From contig JAFTGE010000027.1 of assembly GCA_017458085.1 (NCBI GenBank), forward strand, positions 1 to 35,382: 35,382 nucleotides of DNA, written 5' to 3'. Within the stretch, counting starts at the first letter, position 1. Every line of letters begins with the position of its first letter. The position numbers were made by a program, and so were the translations under genes. The stretch is from Oscillospiraceae bacterium. GTDB taxonomy: Bacteria; Bacillota; Clostridia; Oscillospirales; Oscillospiraceae. Shown here in pieces: positions 8,987-17,748 of the stretch. The notes under the pieces were generated by a model. It saw nothing but the letters and a program-made list of their open reading frames with translations. It made no database searches and was not told the DNA's origin.

Positions 8987-10229
8987 AATCAGAAAACTGT
9001 ATGACAGCCGAGCCTTCTGGGTGATTGTTTCGCTGATCATTTCGCTTGTTATCTGGGTGTACGTCTCCAGCGTTGAGACGGAAGAATTTAAGCAGACCTT
9101 CCGCGGCGTCCGGGTGGAGCTCGTGGGCGAAACGCTGCTGCGTGATTCCAAAAACCTTGTCATCACCGATATGGACACCAGCACGGTCACGCTGGAGGTC
9201 ATCGGCCCGCGCCGGATCGTTGCGGCTTTGAACTCGGATAACATTTACGCGCAGATCGATGTGAGCAAGCTGTCCCGCGCGGCCTATACCTCGCAGCAGT
9301 ATTCGGTGATTTTCCCCGACGGGACGGATACCACAAACCTGTCCGTTCTGCGGAAAACGCCGGAGACCATCAATTTTATGGTCTCCTCTCAGACAAAAAA
9401 ATCCGTGCAGGTCCGCGGCAGCTTTGACGGCTCTATTGCCGAAGGCTTTACGGCCGAAACGCCCGTGTTCGAGCCGGCGACCATTACGCTCAACGGACCG
9501 GAGGCGTATCTGAAAAACGTGGAATACGCCTGGGTTACCTTTGGCAAAGAGGACGTCGACAGCACCTATACCGTTGAGACGGGCTACACGCTCATGAGTG
9601 CGGACAACACGCCCTGCTCCACCACAGGCATCACCGCCTCCGACGATGTGGTCACGGCGACGCTGCCGCTGCTGACGCTCAAGGAGGTGCCCCTCGGCAT
9701 CAATCTGATCGAGGGCGCGGGAGCCACCAGCGAGAATACGAAGATCACCATCGAGCCGGATTCGGTTACGCTGGCAGGGGACTCCAAGCTGCTGGCCGGC
9801 ATGAATAAGATTATCCTGGCCACCATTGACCTGACCGATTTCACCACCAGCTTTACCGATACCTATACGGTCCCCATTGACAACGATCTGAGAAATACCA
9901 CCGGTGTGACGGAGGCCAAGGTCACGGTGGAGATCGTCGGACTGGAAACCAGGAGCTTTAAGGTGACCAATATCTCCTGCGCCAATGTGACGGAGGGCTA
10001 CCAGGCGGAGATCATCACACAGAGCCTGGATGTCACCCTGCGCGGCAGCCCGGACAGCCTCAGTCAGATCAAGGACGAAAACATCCGCGCGGTTGCGGAT
10101 CTGACCGATGTCAATGAGTCCACGGGCACCTATATGCCGAAGGTACGCATTTACGTTGACGGCTTCACCGACGTCGGCGCAATCGGAGAGAACACCATTA
10201 CCATTGAGATTGAGAGGGCGAACGGATGA
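8970..10229 (+). CDS. cdaR: YbbR-domain protein CdaR, regulator of CdaA
   Basis: CdaR is a membrane-anchored extracellular protein that binds CdaA and modulates c-di-AMP output. The 419-residue product has one N-terminal transmembrane helix (about residues 13-32, FWVIVSLIISLVIWVYVSS) followed by a long beta-rich exported region made of repeated YbbR units; repeats of the type ...VTLxGPEAYL/VTLRGSPDSL and VxVEI endings can be seen. The start is ATG 8970 (ATG 8976 is an alternative). Overlap with cdaA upstream and an ATGA overlap with the rseC-like gene downstream indicate one operon. Confidence 0.92.
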   Translation: MPMNSKIRKLYDSRAFWVIVSLIISLVIWVYVSSVETEEFKQTFRGVRVELVGETLLRDSKNLVITDMDTSTVTLEVIGPRRIVAALNSDNIYAQIDVSKLSRAAYTSQQYSVIFPDGTDTTNLSVLRKTPETINFMVSSQTKKSVQVRGSFDGSIAEGFTAETPVFEPATITLNGPEAYLKNVEYAWVTFGKEDVDSTYTVETGYTLMSADNTPCSTTGITASDDVVTATLPLLTLKEVPLGINLIEGAGATSENTKITIEPDSVTLAGDSKLLAGMNKIILATIDLTDFTTSFTDTYTVPIDNDLRNTTGVTEAKVTVEIVGLETRSFKVTNISCANVTEGYQAEIITQSLDVTLRGSPDSLSQIKDENIRAVADLTDVNESTGTYMPKVRIYVDGFTDVGAIGENTITIEIERANG

Positions 10230-10633
10230 CCCAGGACGCGATCGTATTCAAGTGCCTTGAAAACGGAATGGCTGAGGTCGTGGTCATGCGCGGCACCGCC
10301 TGCGGGAGCGGCTGTTCCAGCTGCGAGGCCTGCGTCTTTCAAAACGAGCTGAAGACCGAGGCGCGGAATCTGATCGGGGCCAAGCCCGGACAGAAGGTCG
10401 TTATCGAGAGCAAATCCTCGCGTGTATACAGGGCGATCCTGCTGGTGTATATTCTGCCGATCGTTCTGGCCATTTTAGGCTATTTCCTTGCCTATACCCT
10501 GGGCGCGAGCGAGGGCATCTGCATCGTTGCCACCTTCCTGGGGATCGTCCTCGGCGGCATTATCATCGTACTGAGCCAGCGGCTGAAACGGGACAAGGCC
10601 GGTATCACATTCGATATTATTCAGTTTAAGTAA
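10226..10633 (+). CDS. RseC/MucC-like membrane protein
   Basis: A 135-residue protein of the SoxR-reducing/RseC type. It has a cytoplasmic Cys-rich start with the cluster CGSGCSSCEAC (about residues 28-38), a small beta region (AKPGQKVVIES) and two transmembrane helices (about residues 72-92 and 98-118) ending in a basic tail. In proteobacteria RseC homologues sit with the Rnf complex or anti-sigma genes; in Clostridia the role is unknown. Here it is the third gene of the cdaA-cdaR operon, with its ATG overlapping the cdaR stop. The Cys cluster suggests metal or Fe-S binding, which is inference. Confidence 0.85.
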   Translation: MTQDAIVFKCLENGMAEVVVMRGTACGSGCSSCEACVFQNELKTEARNLIGAKPGQKVVIESKSSRVYRAILLVYILPIVLAILGYFLAYTLGASEGICIVATFLGIVLGGIIIVLSQRLKRDKAGITFDIIQFK

Positions 10634-10647
10634 TATTGGGAGGAACT

Positions 10648-11526
10648 ATGATCAAAAGCATGACCGGCTACGGCAGCGCAAAGGGCACCGTCGAGGGCCT
10701 GAGCATTACCGTAGAACTCAAGAGCGTCAATAACCGCTATCTGGATACGTCCGTGCGGATGCCGCGCAGCTTCCTGTTTGCTGAGGACGCAGTGAAGGGC
10801 GTTGTGCAGCGCCACATCAGCCGCGGCAAGGTGGACGTGTTCGTCAGCGTGGATTCCTCGGAAGCGGGCGATATGACGGTTAAGGTCAACGAACCGCTGC
10901 TCAAGGGGTATTTGGAGGCGCTGAACTATGTGTCGGAGACTTACAAGCTGCCGAACGATCTGACGACCCTGGCGGTCAGCCGGCTGCCGGACGTGCTGTC
11001 AGTGGAGAAAAAGGACGTCGATACCGAGGCGATTTCCACCGGCATCGTCGCTATCGCCGAGCAGGCGCTGCGCGACTTTGACGCAATGCGGGAGCGCGAA
11101 GGAGAGAAGCTGCGCACCGATGTGCTGGACAGGCTGCAAACCATCGACACGCTGGTGTCCACCGTTGAGCGGGAGAGCCCCAAGACGGTGGCGGAGTACA
11201 AGGCGCGTCTGGAGGCCAAGATGACCGAGGTGCTGGGCAGCGCCGGGATCGATGAAAACCGCATCCTGGCCGAGGCCGCGATTTTTGCCGATCATATCGC
11301 CGTGGATGAGGAGACGGTCAGACTGCGCAGTCATATGAGCCAGTTGAAAACCATGATCAACGGTAACTCTCCGACCGGACGCAAGATCGATTTCCTGATT
11401 CAGGAGTTTAACCGCGAGGCCAATACCATCGGATCGAAATGCCAGAACTCCGATATTGCCCATACGGTGGTCGATCTGAAATCCGAGATCGAGAAGATCC
11501 GCGAACAGATCCAGAACATCGAATAA
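10648..11526 (+). CDS. yicC: YicC/YloC family endoribonuclease
   Basis: A 292-residue member of the YicC/YloC family, now recognised as an endoribonuclease acting in RNA turnover. It starts with the hallmark [11 protein letters not shown], carries [12 protein letters not shown], and ends with [26 protein letters not shown], the conserved C-terminal helix. ATG 10648 is preceded by a textbook GGGAGGA; a TTG at 10636 is a poorer choice. As in Bacillus it heads the yicC-remA-gmk-rpoZ order. Confidence 0.95.
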   Translation: MIKSMTGYGSAKGTVEGLSITVELKSVNNRYLDTSVRMPRSFLFAEDAVKGVVQRHISRGKVDVFVSVDSSEAGDMTVKVNEPLLKGYLEALNYVSETYKLPNDLTTLAVSRLPDVLSVEKKDVDTEAISTGIVAIAEQALRDFDAMREREGEKLRTDVLDRLQTIDTLVSTVERESPKTVAEYKARLEAKMTEVLGSAGIDENRILAEAAIFADHIAVDEETVRLRSHMSQLKTMINGNSPTGRKIDFLIQEFNREANTIGSKCQNSDIAHTVVDLKSEIEKIREQIQNIE

Positions 11527-11536
11527 GGGGACCGAC

Positions 11537-11800
11537 ATGAAGCTGGTGAGCATCGGGTTTGGAAACCTGGTTTCCGCGGAGCGGATCATTTCCATTGTCA
11601 GTCCCGAATCGGCGCCGATCAAACGGATGATTCAGGATGTGCGCGACCGGGGGCTGCTGATCGACGCCTCCTTTGGGCGCAGCACCAAGTCGGTCATCAC
11701 GATGGACAGCGGAAATGTGATCCTTTCCGCGCTGCCGCCCGAAACCCTGGCGGCACGCTGCATGGAAAACGTTGAGGAAGGTGGTTTGAACGGTGAGTGA
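11537..11800 (+). CDS. remA: RemA-like regulatory protein (DUF370)
   Basis: An 87-residue RemA/YlzA-family protein. In Bacillus RemA is a DNA-binding activator of biofilm matrix and osmoprotection genes that forms ring-shaped oligomers. Recognisable segments are [25 protein letters not shown] and the Arg-containing [14 protein letters not shown]. It sits 10 bases after yicC behind AAGGGGACC and its end overlaps gmk by 8 bases. The C-terminal tail after LPPETLA is less conserved. Targets in this organism cannot be inferred. Confidence 0.93.
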   Translation: MKLVSIGFGNLVSAERIISIVSPESAPIKRMIQDVRDRGLLIDASFGRSTKSVITMDSGNVILSALPPETLAARCMENVEEGGLNGE

Positions 11801-12392
11801 AAAAGGCAAGCTGATTGTGATTTCGGGGCCCTCCGGCGCCGGAAAAAGCACGGTGGTCTTCAAAGCCATCGAGAACAGAAACGACGTTTGCTTTTCCACC
11901 TCGGTCACAACGCGTAAGCCCAGACCGGGCGAGACAGACGGGAAGGAATACTTCTTTATCGACTGGGATCGATACAATGAAATGGTCGCAAGGGACGAGC
12001 TGTTGGAGCACGCCGAATATGTCACGAACGGCTACGGCACGCCGCGCGCCTTTGTCGAAAAGCAGATGGACGCAGGGCTGAACGTCCTGTTGGATATTGA
12101 GATTCAGGGCGCCAGGCAGGTCCGTGAAAAGATGCCGGACGCGGTGTTGATCTTCGTGGCGCCGCCTTCTCTCGAGGAGTTGGAGAGACGACTCAGAGGC
12201 CGCGGCACAGATACGGAGCAGGCCATTGAGGGCAGGCTCAAACGTGCAAGGCAGGAGTACGCAGAGGCAGACTTCTACGACTACCTGATCATCAATGACG
12301 ATGTGGAAAAGGCGGCCCATGCGCTCAACGCGATCATGGACGCAGCCCACTGCCGCTTTGCCGATAAGGTCGAGTGGCTTAAAAATCAGTAA
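11793..12392 (+). CDS. gmk: Guanylate kinase
   Basis: Phosphorylates GMP to GDP with ATP; cytosolic and essential. The 199-residue protein has the P-loop [11 protein letters not shown], the GMP-binding segments [13 protein letters not shown] and YATNG-type [25 protein letters not shown], and the lid region [17 protein letters not shown]. The start is GTG 11793, overlapping the end of remA, with GGAAGGTGG upstream. Length is normal. Confidence 0.97.
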   Translation: MSEKGKLIVISGPSGAGKSTVVFKAIENRNDVCFSTSVTTRKPRPGETDGKEYFFIDWDRYNEMVARDELLEHAEYVTNGYGTPRAFVEKQMDAGLNVLLDIEIQGARQVREKMPDAVLIFVAPPSLEELERRLRGRGTDTEQAIEGRLKRARQEYAEADFYDYLIINDDVEKAAHALNAIMDAAHCRFADKVEWLKNQ

Positions 12393-12400
12393 TATGTTTA

Positions 12401-12417
12401 GCCGTCATCAAGACGGC
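12401..12417 (+). other. Short perfect hairpin between gmk and rpoZ
   Basis: GCCGTC, a 5-base loop ATCAA and GACGGC form a 6-bp hairpin just after the gmk stop and before the rpoZ ribosome site. There is no T-run, so it is unlikely to terminate; it may mark an mRNA processing or stability element, or be chance. Confidence 0.3.
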
Positions 12418-12433
12418 AGAATGGAGAATTATT

Positions 12434-12625
12434 ATGATGCTTTATCCCCCTGTTGCCGAGCTGGTTGACAAGATCGGCAGTCGTTATCAGTTGGTTAATC
12501 TCGTTGCCAGACGGGCCAGAGCCCTGTCCACCGAGGCCGAAGAGAAGCAGATCCCTCTGGAGAGGAAGGCTGTCTCCGCCGCCATTGACGAGGTCTATAC
12601 CGGAAAACTCAGCATGAAGCGCTGA
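12434..12625 (+). CDS. rpoZ: RNA polymerase omega subunit
   Basis: The small subunit that helps fold and hold the beta' subunit of RNA polymerase. It is 63 residues, starting MMLYPPVAELVDKIGSRYQL, with the characteristic LVNLVARRARALS stretch and the ending AIDEVYTGKL. The weak ribosome site is TGGAGAATT. Position between gmk and priA matches the Firmicutes order, except that coaBC, normally next, is missing. Confidence 0.93.
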   Translation: MMLYPPVAELVDKIGSRYQLVNLVARRARALSTEAEEKQIPLERKAVSAAIDEVYTGKLSMKR

Positions 12626-12662
12626 ACGCTTCGTACAGTCCGCAGAGAGGGGGCACCACAGA

Positions 12663-14912
12663 ATGCGCGCGGCGGTAGCGAAAATCGCGGTTGCGGCTGC
12701 GACATACTGGCTGGACAAGCCCTATGATTACCTGATCCCGGCGGAGCTTGCGGATAAGGCGGTGCCCGGCGTCAGGGTGCATGTGCCCTTTTCCAGGGGA
12801 AACCGGCGGAGCGAGGGCATCATTCTGGCGCTGGCGGATCACAGCGATTATGCAAGGCTCAAGCCCATTGCTGCAGTGCTGGACGAGGAGCCGATTTTGA
12901 CCGGAGAGCAGATCAAACTGGCCCTGTTTATGCGGGAGCGGTTTTTCTGTACCGTGTACGACGCCGTGCGCGCCATGCTCCCCGCCGGGCTGTGGTTTGA
13001 CGAGGACGGACGGCGCAGGGCGAAGGACAAAACGATGGAGATGGCCCGGTTGCGGATCGAGGCCGAGGAAGCCTCCGTTCTGGCAGAGGCCAAGCGGATG
13101 AAGGCGCCCAATCAGACGCGGCTTCTGGAGCAGCTTTGTGCCTTTGAGTGTGTTCCCAGCCGCGATCTGCTGCTCCACACGGGGGCAAGCCGTCAATCCC
13201 TGAAAGCATTGGTGAACGCGGGCTATGTAGAGCTCTATCAAAGGGAGACCTACCGCCGCCCGCAGATCCATGTGGGACAGACGGAGCCGCTTCCGGTCCT
13301 GTCGGAGGAGCAGGCGAGGGCCTTTGACGGCATTCAGGCGCTGGCGCTGTCCGATCAAAGCGGCGCGGCGCTGCTTTTTGGCGTGACAGGCAGCGGAAAG
13401 ACCAGCGTCTATATCCACCTGATCGACCGACAGCTCAAGCACGGCAAAGCCGTGATCCTGCTCGTTCCGGAGATCGCGCTGACCCCGCAGATGATCCAGA
13501 CCTTTTCCTCGCATTTCGGTAATGACGTCGCTGTACTGCACAGCAGCCTCTCCCTGGGAGAGCGATATGACGAGTGGAAACGGGTGAAAACCGGGAAAGC
13601 GCGGGTCGTCATCGGCACCCGCAGTGCTGTGTTTGCCCCGGTCACGAACCTGGGCCTGATCATTATGGATGAGGAGCAGGAGGAGACCTATAAGTCGGAA
13701 AACATTCCGCGCTATAATGCAAGGGATGTGGCCAAGTTTCGCTGCGTTCAGACCAATTCTCTGCTGCTTCTCGGCTCGGCTACGCCGGACATCGTCAGCA
13801 TGTACCATGCCCAGCAGGGGCGCTACGCGTATTTTGACATGCACCGGCGCTACAATGAAAGGCAGCTGCCTGCCGTTCAGATCGTGGATATGAAGCGGGA
13901 GCTTCGCCGCGGCAACGGCGGCAGCATCAGCTCATTCCTGAAAGAGGAGCTGCAAAGCAACCTGGACCGCGGTGAACAGAGCATTCTGTTCATCAACCGC
14001 CGCGGCGCAAACCGACTCATCAGCTGCGGGGAGTGCGGCTATACCTACCGCTGCCCGCGGTGCAGCGTGTCCCTGACGTACCACAGCGCCAATAACCGAC
14101 TTCTGTGCCACTACTGCGGCTACTCCCGGCGGCCGGATGAGGTCTGCCCGGACTGCGGCGGAACGCTCAAATACATCGGGGCCGGAACGCAGTCGGTGGA
14201 AGAGGAGCTGCATCAGCTTTTCCCCGACACGGAGATCCTCCGTATGGATACCGATACGGTGACGCCGGCCGGGTCCCACGAGAAGCTGCTTGACCGGTTT
14301 CGGGACGAGCGCATCCCCATCATGGTCGGTACACAGATGGTTACCAAGGGCCTGAATTTTGAAAATGTGACCCTGGTCGGCGTTATCTCCGCGGATCAGA
14401 GTCTTTATGCGGGCGATTACCGCGCGGGGGAGCGAACCTTCTCCCTGATCACGCAGGTGGTCGGCCGAAGCGGACGCGGCGTTAAGCCCGGCCGCGCAGT
14501 GATCCAGACCTTTACCCCGGAAAACGAGATCATTCTCCAGGCCGCCCGGCAGGACTATGAGGAGTTTTACCGCGGGGAGATCGAGCTGAGAAGGCTGCAA
14601 AACATGCCGCCCTTTGCAGAGCTGTTGTCAGTGACAGCCTCCGGCATGAATGAGGAGCATGTGTATCGCGCCTGCCGCTACGTGCGGCAGCGCCTGGAAG
14701 GGCTTCTGACGGAAGAAGGGAGCGCGGTTGTTCTTGGACCGGCGCCGCTTTCTGTCGTGAAGGTCAATAACCGCTACCGTTACCGGGTGATGATCTACGG
14801 GCGGCTTCAGGCCAAGATCCGCGGCATCATTGCCGGGGTCGTGATCGAATGCTGTACGGATAAGCGATTTGCCGATGTGTCCGTCTATGCGGACAACGAT
14901 CCGTACGATTGA
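12663..14912 (+). CDS. priA: Primosomal protein N' (replication restart helicase PriA)
   Basis: A 3'-5' superfamily 2 helicase that recognises stalled or repaired forks and reloads the replicative helicase. The 749-residue protein has an N-terminal DNA-binding region, Walker A GVTGSGKTSV (K246), Walker B IIMDEEQEETYKS, and zinc-binding cysteines in CGECGYTYRCPRC and CHYCGYSRRPDEVCPDCG. Late helicase motifs GTQMVTKGLNFENV and QVVGRSGRG follow. ATG 12663 lies behind AGAGAGGGGG. Length and domains are complete. Confidence 0.97.
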   Translation: MRAAVAKIAVAAATYWLDKPYDYLIPAELADKAVPGVRVHVPFSRGNRRSEGIILALADHSDYARLKPIAAVLDEEPILTGEQIKLALFMRERFFCTVYDAVRAMLPAGLWFDEDGRRRAKDKTMEMARLRIEAEEASVLAEAKRMKAPNQTRLLEQLCAFECVPSRDLLLHTGASRQSLKALVNAGYVELYQRETYRRPQIHVGQTEPLPVLSEEQARAFDGIQALALSDQSGAALLFGVTGSGKTSVYIHLIDRQLKHGKAVILLVPEIALTPQMIQTFSSHFGNDVAVLHSSLSLGERYDEWKRVKTGKARVVIGTRSAVFAPVTNLGLIIMDEEQEETYKSENIPRYNARDVAKFRCVQTNSLLLLGSATPDIVSMYHAQQGRYAYFDMHRRYNERQLPAVQIVDMKRELRRGNGGSISSFLKEELQSNLDRGEQSILFINRRGANRLISCGECGYTYRCPRCSVSLTYHSANNRLLCHYCGYSRRPDEVCPDCGGTLKYIGAGTQSVEEELHQLFPDTEILRMDTDTVTPAGSHEKLLDRFRDERIPIMVGTQMVTKGLNFENVTLVGVISADQSLYAGDYRAGERTFSLITQVVGRSGRGVKPGRAVIQTFTPENEIILQAARQDYEEFYRGEIELRRLQNMPPFAELLSVTASGMNEEHVYRACRYVRQRLEGLLTEEGSAVVLGPAPLSVVKVNNRYRYRVMIYGRLQAKIRGIIAGVVIECCTDKRFADVSVYADNDPYD

Positions 14913-14995
14913 GAAAAAGCACCGTATCTGACGGCCGCCGTCAGAACGGTGATGAAGAAAGAACAGAGCAGACAAGGCGGCAGAATGGAGAAGCA

Positions 14996-15499
14996 ATGGC
15001 ACGCAGAAATGTTCTGACAAAGGAACAGCCGGGACTGTACAAGAAATGCCGTCCCGTTACCGATTTTAACCCCCGGCTGCACCAGCTGCTGGACGATATG
15101 GCGGATACCCTCGCGGTCGAAAACGGCGTCGGGCTTGCGGCCCCGCAGGTCGGGGTGCTGCGCCGGGCGGTCATCGTTTTGGAGACCAATGTTCCCGAAG
15201 GCGAGGACGAGTATTTGATCGAACTGATCAATCCAGAGATCATCGAAAGCTCCGGCGAGCAGTTCGGCGCGGAGGGCTGCCTGAGCGTTCCCGGGGAATA
15301 CGGCCTGGTGCGCCGTCCGATGGACGTCAAGGTGCGCGCGCAGGACCGCTATGGCGAGTGGTTTGAGGTGGAAGGCACGGGCCTTACCGCGCGCTGCTTC
15401 TGCCACGAGATCGACCATCTGGACGGGATCGTTTTTACCTCAAAGTGTGAGCGCATGCTGACCGAGGAAGAACTGGAAAAGGGAGAGCTTGAGGAGTAA
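14996..15499 (+). CDS. def: Peptide deformylase
   Basis: Removes the N-formyl group from nascent proteins. All three family motifs are present: GVGLAAPQVG, EGCLSVPGEY (metal ligand C95) and HEIDHLDG (H137, E138, H141). I start at ATG 14996, 167 residues, because the family begins near this point and GGAG lies just upstream; the frame is open back to a TTG at 14909 but those residues are highly charged and unlike deformylases. It is 3 bases from fmt, the enzyme that adds the formyl group, so addition and removal of the formyl mark are co-expressed. Confidence 0.97.
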   Translation: MARRNVLTKEQPGLYKKCRPVTDFNPRLHQLLDDMADTLAVENGVGLAAPQVGVLRRAVIVLETNVPEGEDEYLIELINPEIIESSGEQFGAEGCLSVPGEYGLVRRPMDVKVRAQDRYGEWFEVEGTGLTARCFCHEIDHLDGIVFTSKCERMLTEEELEKGELEE

Positions 15500-15502
15500 G
15501 CG

Positions 15503-16435
15503 ATGCGGATTGTCTTTATGGGGACGCCGGATTTTGCCGCGGCATCTCTGCAACAGTTGATCCGGGACGGCTTTGAGATCGCGGGCGTCTTCACGCAGCC
15601 GGACAAGCCCAAGGGCCGCGGCATGGAGCTGAGCTTTTCGCCGGTGAAGGAGCTTGCGTTACAGGCGGGCCTGCCGGTATACCAGCCGGAGAAGATGCGC
15701 GACGGAACGGCCCTCCGGCAAATTCAGGCGTTGAAGCCCGATATTCTGGTCGTCGTCGCCTATGGAAGGATTCTGCCGGATGAGATCCTGGCGGTGCCGA
15801 GATTCGGCGCGGTCAATGTCCATGGCTCCCTGCTGCCGAAATACCGTGGCGCGGCGCCGATCCAGTGGGCCGTGCTCAACGGCGATGAGACGACGGGTGT
15901 GACCACCATGTACCTGGCCCATGACATGGACGCCGGGGATATCATCTTTAAAGAGGAGACCGCCATCGGCGAGTTTGAAACCTCCGGCGAGCTGTTTGAC
16001 CGCCTGATGGATATGGGCGCCAAGCTCCTGGTGAAGACCCTGCGCGCCATTGATGCGGGCACCGCGCCGCGTACGCCGCAGGATCATAGCCAGGCGAGCT
16101 ATGTGAAAATGCTGGATAAATCCATTTGTCCCATTTGCTGGAACCAGACGCCGCGGCAGATCGTCAAGCACATTGCCGGGCTTCAGCCCTGGCCGGTGGC
16201 GACCATGGAGCTGGAGGGAAAGACCTTCCGCGTGTTCCGGGCGGCCTATACCGAGACGCAGACGGAGGCAGCGCCCGGCACAGTTGTCAGCGCCGGTAAC
16301 GACGGGCTGGAGATTGCCTGCGCCGACGGGGAGACTCTTCGGATCACCGAGCTGCAGGCACCGGGCAAAAAGCGGATGGCCGCCGGAGATTTCCTCCGCG
16401 GACATGCAGTCAAGGCGGGCACCGTATGCAGCTGA
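15503..16435 (+). CDS. fmt: Methionyl-tRNA formyltransferase
   Basis: Formylates Met-tRNAi using 10-formyl-THF for translation initiation. The 310-residue protein starts MRIVFMGTPDFAAASL, has the catalytic region NVHGSLLPKYRGAAPIQWA, MYLAHDMDAGDI, and the C-terminal tRNA-binding fold with LQPWPVATME. The ribosome site is the GAGGAG at the very end of def. It overlaps rsmB by 10 bases. Confidence 0.97.
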   Translation: MRIVFMGTPDFAAASLQQLIRDGFEIAGVFTQPDKPKGRGMELSFSPVKELALQAGLPVYQPEKMRDGTALRQIQALKPDILVVVAYGRILPDEILAVPRFGAVNVHGSLLPKYRGAAPIQWAVLNGDETTGVTTMYLAHDMDAGDIIFKEETAIGEFETSGELFDRLMDMGAKLLVKTLRAIDAGTAPRTPQDHSQASYVKMLDKSICPICWNQTPRQIVKHIAGLQPWPVATMELEGKTFRVFRAAYTETQTEAAPGTVVSAGNDGLEIACADGETLRITELQAPGKKRMAAGDFLRGHAVKAGTVCS

Positions 16436-17739
16436 ACGCAAGACAGGCGGCATTGGAAACGCTGGTGCGCTGCCGTCGGGACGGGGCCTGGGCGAGCGCG
16501 TCCATGGACACGCTCATTCGGAAAACCGGGCTTGACCGCCGGGACGCCGCGCTGGCAGAGCGACTGTGCTTTGGCGTGCTGCAAAACGGCAGCCTTCTCG
16601 ACTATTATATTGATTTTTATTGCCCGGGAAAGCTGGAGCCGAAGGTGCGCGACATCCTGCGCCTGGGCGTTTACCAGATCCTGTTTTTGGACCGCATTCC
16701 CGCCCACGCCGCGGTGAGTGAAACCGTTGCCCTGAGTAAAAGAAGCGGCTGCGCTCGCGCCTCCGGGCTTGTCAACGCGGTGCTGCGCAAGATCGCGGAC
16801 AATCGGGATCAGCTGCCGCCTATCCCCGGAGAGGGAAGGGCCGAGTACCTGGCGATCCGCTACAGCCATCCGCAATGGCTGGCGGAGGAGCTCATTGCGC
16901 AGAAGGGCTACGCGTTTACCGAAGCCTTCTTTGAAAACAATAACGAGGCCCCAGCTTTGACTGTTCAGGTCAACACGCTCCGTGTAGAACCGGCGGATTA
17001 TATCCGCGCGCTGGAGCGCGCGGAGCTGCCGATCCTCTCAACGGGAAAACCGGAGGGCTGCATTCGGCTGTCCGGCGGCGTGGCATCCGACCTGCCGGGC
17101 TATGAAGAGGGCCTATTCTATGTACAGGACCGGGCGGCACGCCTGGCCGTGGAGATTGCGGCGCCGGAGGCCGGCATGCGCGTATTGGATGCCTGCGCCT
17201 GTCCCGGCGGGAAAACCTTTGCCGCGGCGATTCGGATGCAAAATCAAGGGGAAATTCTTTCCTGTGATATTCATGAGAAAAAGCTCGGACTGGTGCTGAG
17301 CGGAGCGCGGCGCCTCGGAATTGACATCGTCAGCACCCGCGCGATGGACGCGAGAAGCTATGATCCGACGCTGTCGGCGCGTTTCGATCTCGTGATCGCC
17401 GACGTGCCGTGCTCCGGCTTCGGCGTAATTGGGAAAAAGCCGGAGATCCGCAACAAGAACCGGGATGACATTGCCGCACTGCCGGAGATTCAGCGGGCGA
17501 TTCTGGATAATCTTTCCCGCTATGTTGCGCCGGGCGGCGTGCTGCTCTATTCCACCTGTACGGTGCTGCGGGAGGAGAACGAAGATGTGGTGACTGCCTT
17601 CCTCAGCGAGCACTGGGACTTTACGGCGGAGCCCTTTTTGGTCGGCGACATTTATGCTGATAAGGGCATGTACACCTTTTGGCCCAATGTCGACGGCACC
17701 GACGGATTTTTCGCGGCAAAATTGAGAAAACAACAGTGA
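16426..17739 (+). CDS. rsmB: 16S rRNA (cytosine967-C5)-methyltransferase
   Basis: An AdoMet-dependent methylase that makes m5C967 in 16S rRNA. The N-terminal third is the NusB-like RNA-binding domain (RQAALETLVRCRRDG ... RHPA-like SETVALSKR). The catalytic part has the SAM loop DACACPGGKTFA, ADVPCSGFGVIGKKPEIR with the release cysteine, and YSTCTVLREENE with the nucleophile cysteine. It is 437 residues, complete. It overlaps fmt and is followed at once by rlmN, as in Bacillus. Confidence 0.95.
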   Translation: MQLNARQAALETLVRCRRDGAWASASMDTLIRKTGLDRRDAALAERLCFGVLQNGSLLDYYIDFYCPGKLEPKVRDILRLGVYQILFLDRIPAHAAVSETVALSKRSGCARASGLVNAVLRKIADNRDQLPPIPGEGRAEYLAIRYSHPQWLAEELIAQKGYAFTEAFFENNNEAPALTVQVNTLRVEPADYIRALERAELPILSTGKPEGCIRLSGGVASDLPGYEEGLFYVQDRAARLAVEIAAPEAGMRVLDACACPGGKTFAAAIRMQNQGEILSCDIHEKKLGLVLSGARRLGIDIVSTRAMDARSYDPTLSARFDLVIADVPCSGFGVIGKKPEIRNKNRDDIAALPEIQRAILDNLSRYVAPGGVLLYSTCTVLREENEDVVTAFLSEHWDFTAEPFLVGDIYADKGMYTFWPNVDGTDGFFAAKLRKQQ

Positions 17740-17748
17740 GTGCACAAT

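Noticed and set aside
12392-12417. Similarity of the post-gmk sequence to the post-yebC sequence (GCCGTCATCAAG versus GCCGGCATCAAG)
   Set aside because: Only about 12 bases match and the flanks differ; too short to claim a repeat family without a genome-wide count.
14909-14995. N-terminal extension of peptide deformylase from TTG 14909
   Set aside because: The residues are strongly charged and not conserved in the family, and ATG 14996 has a ribosome site.
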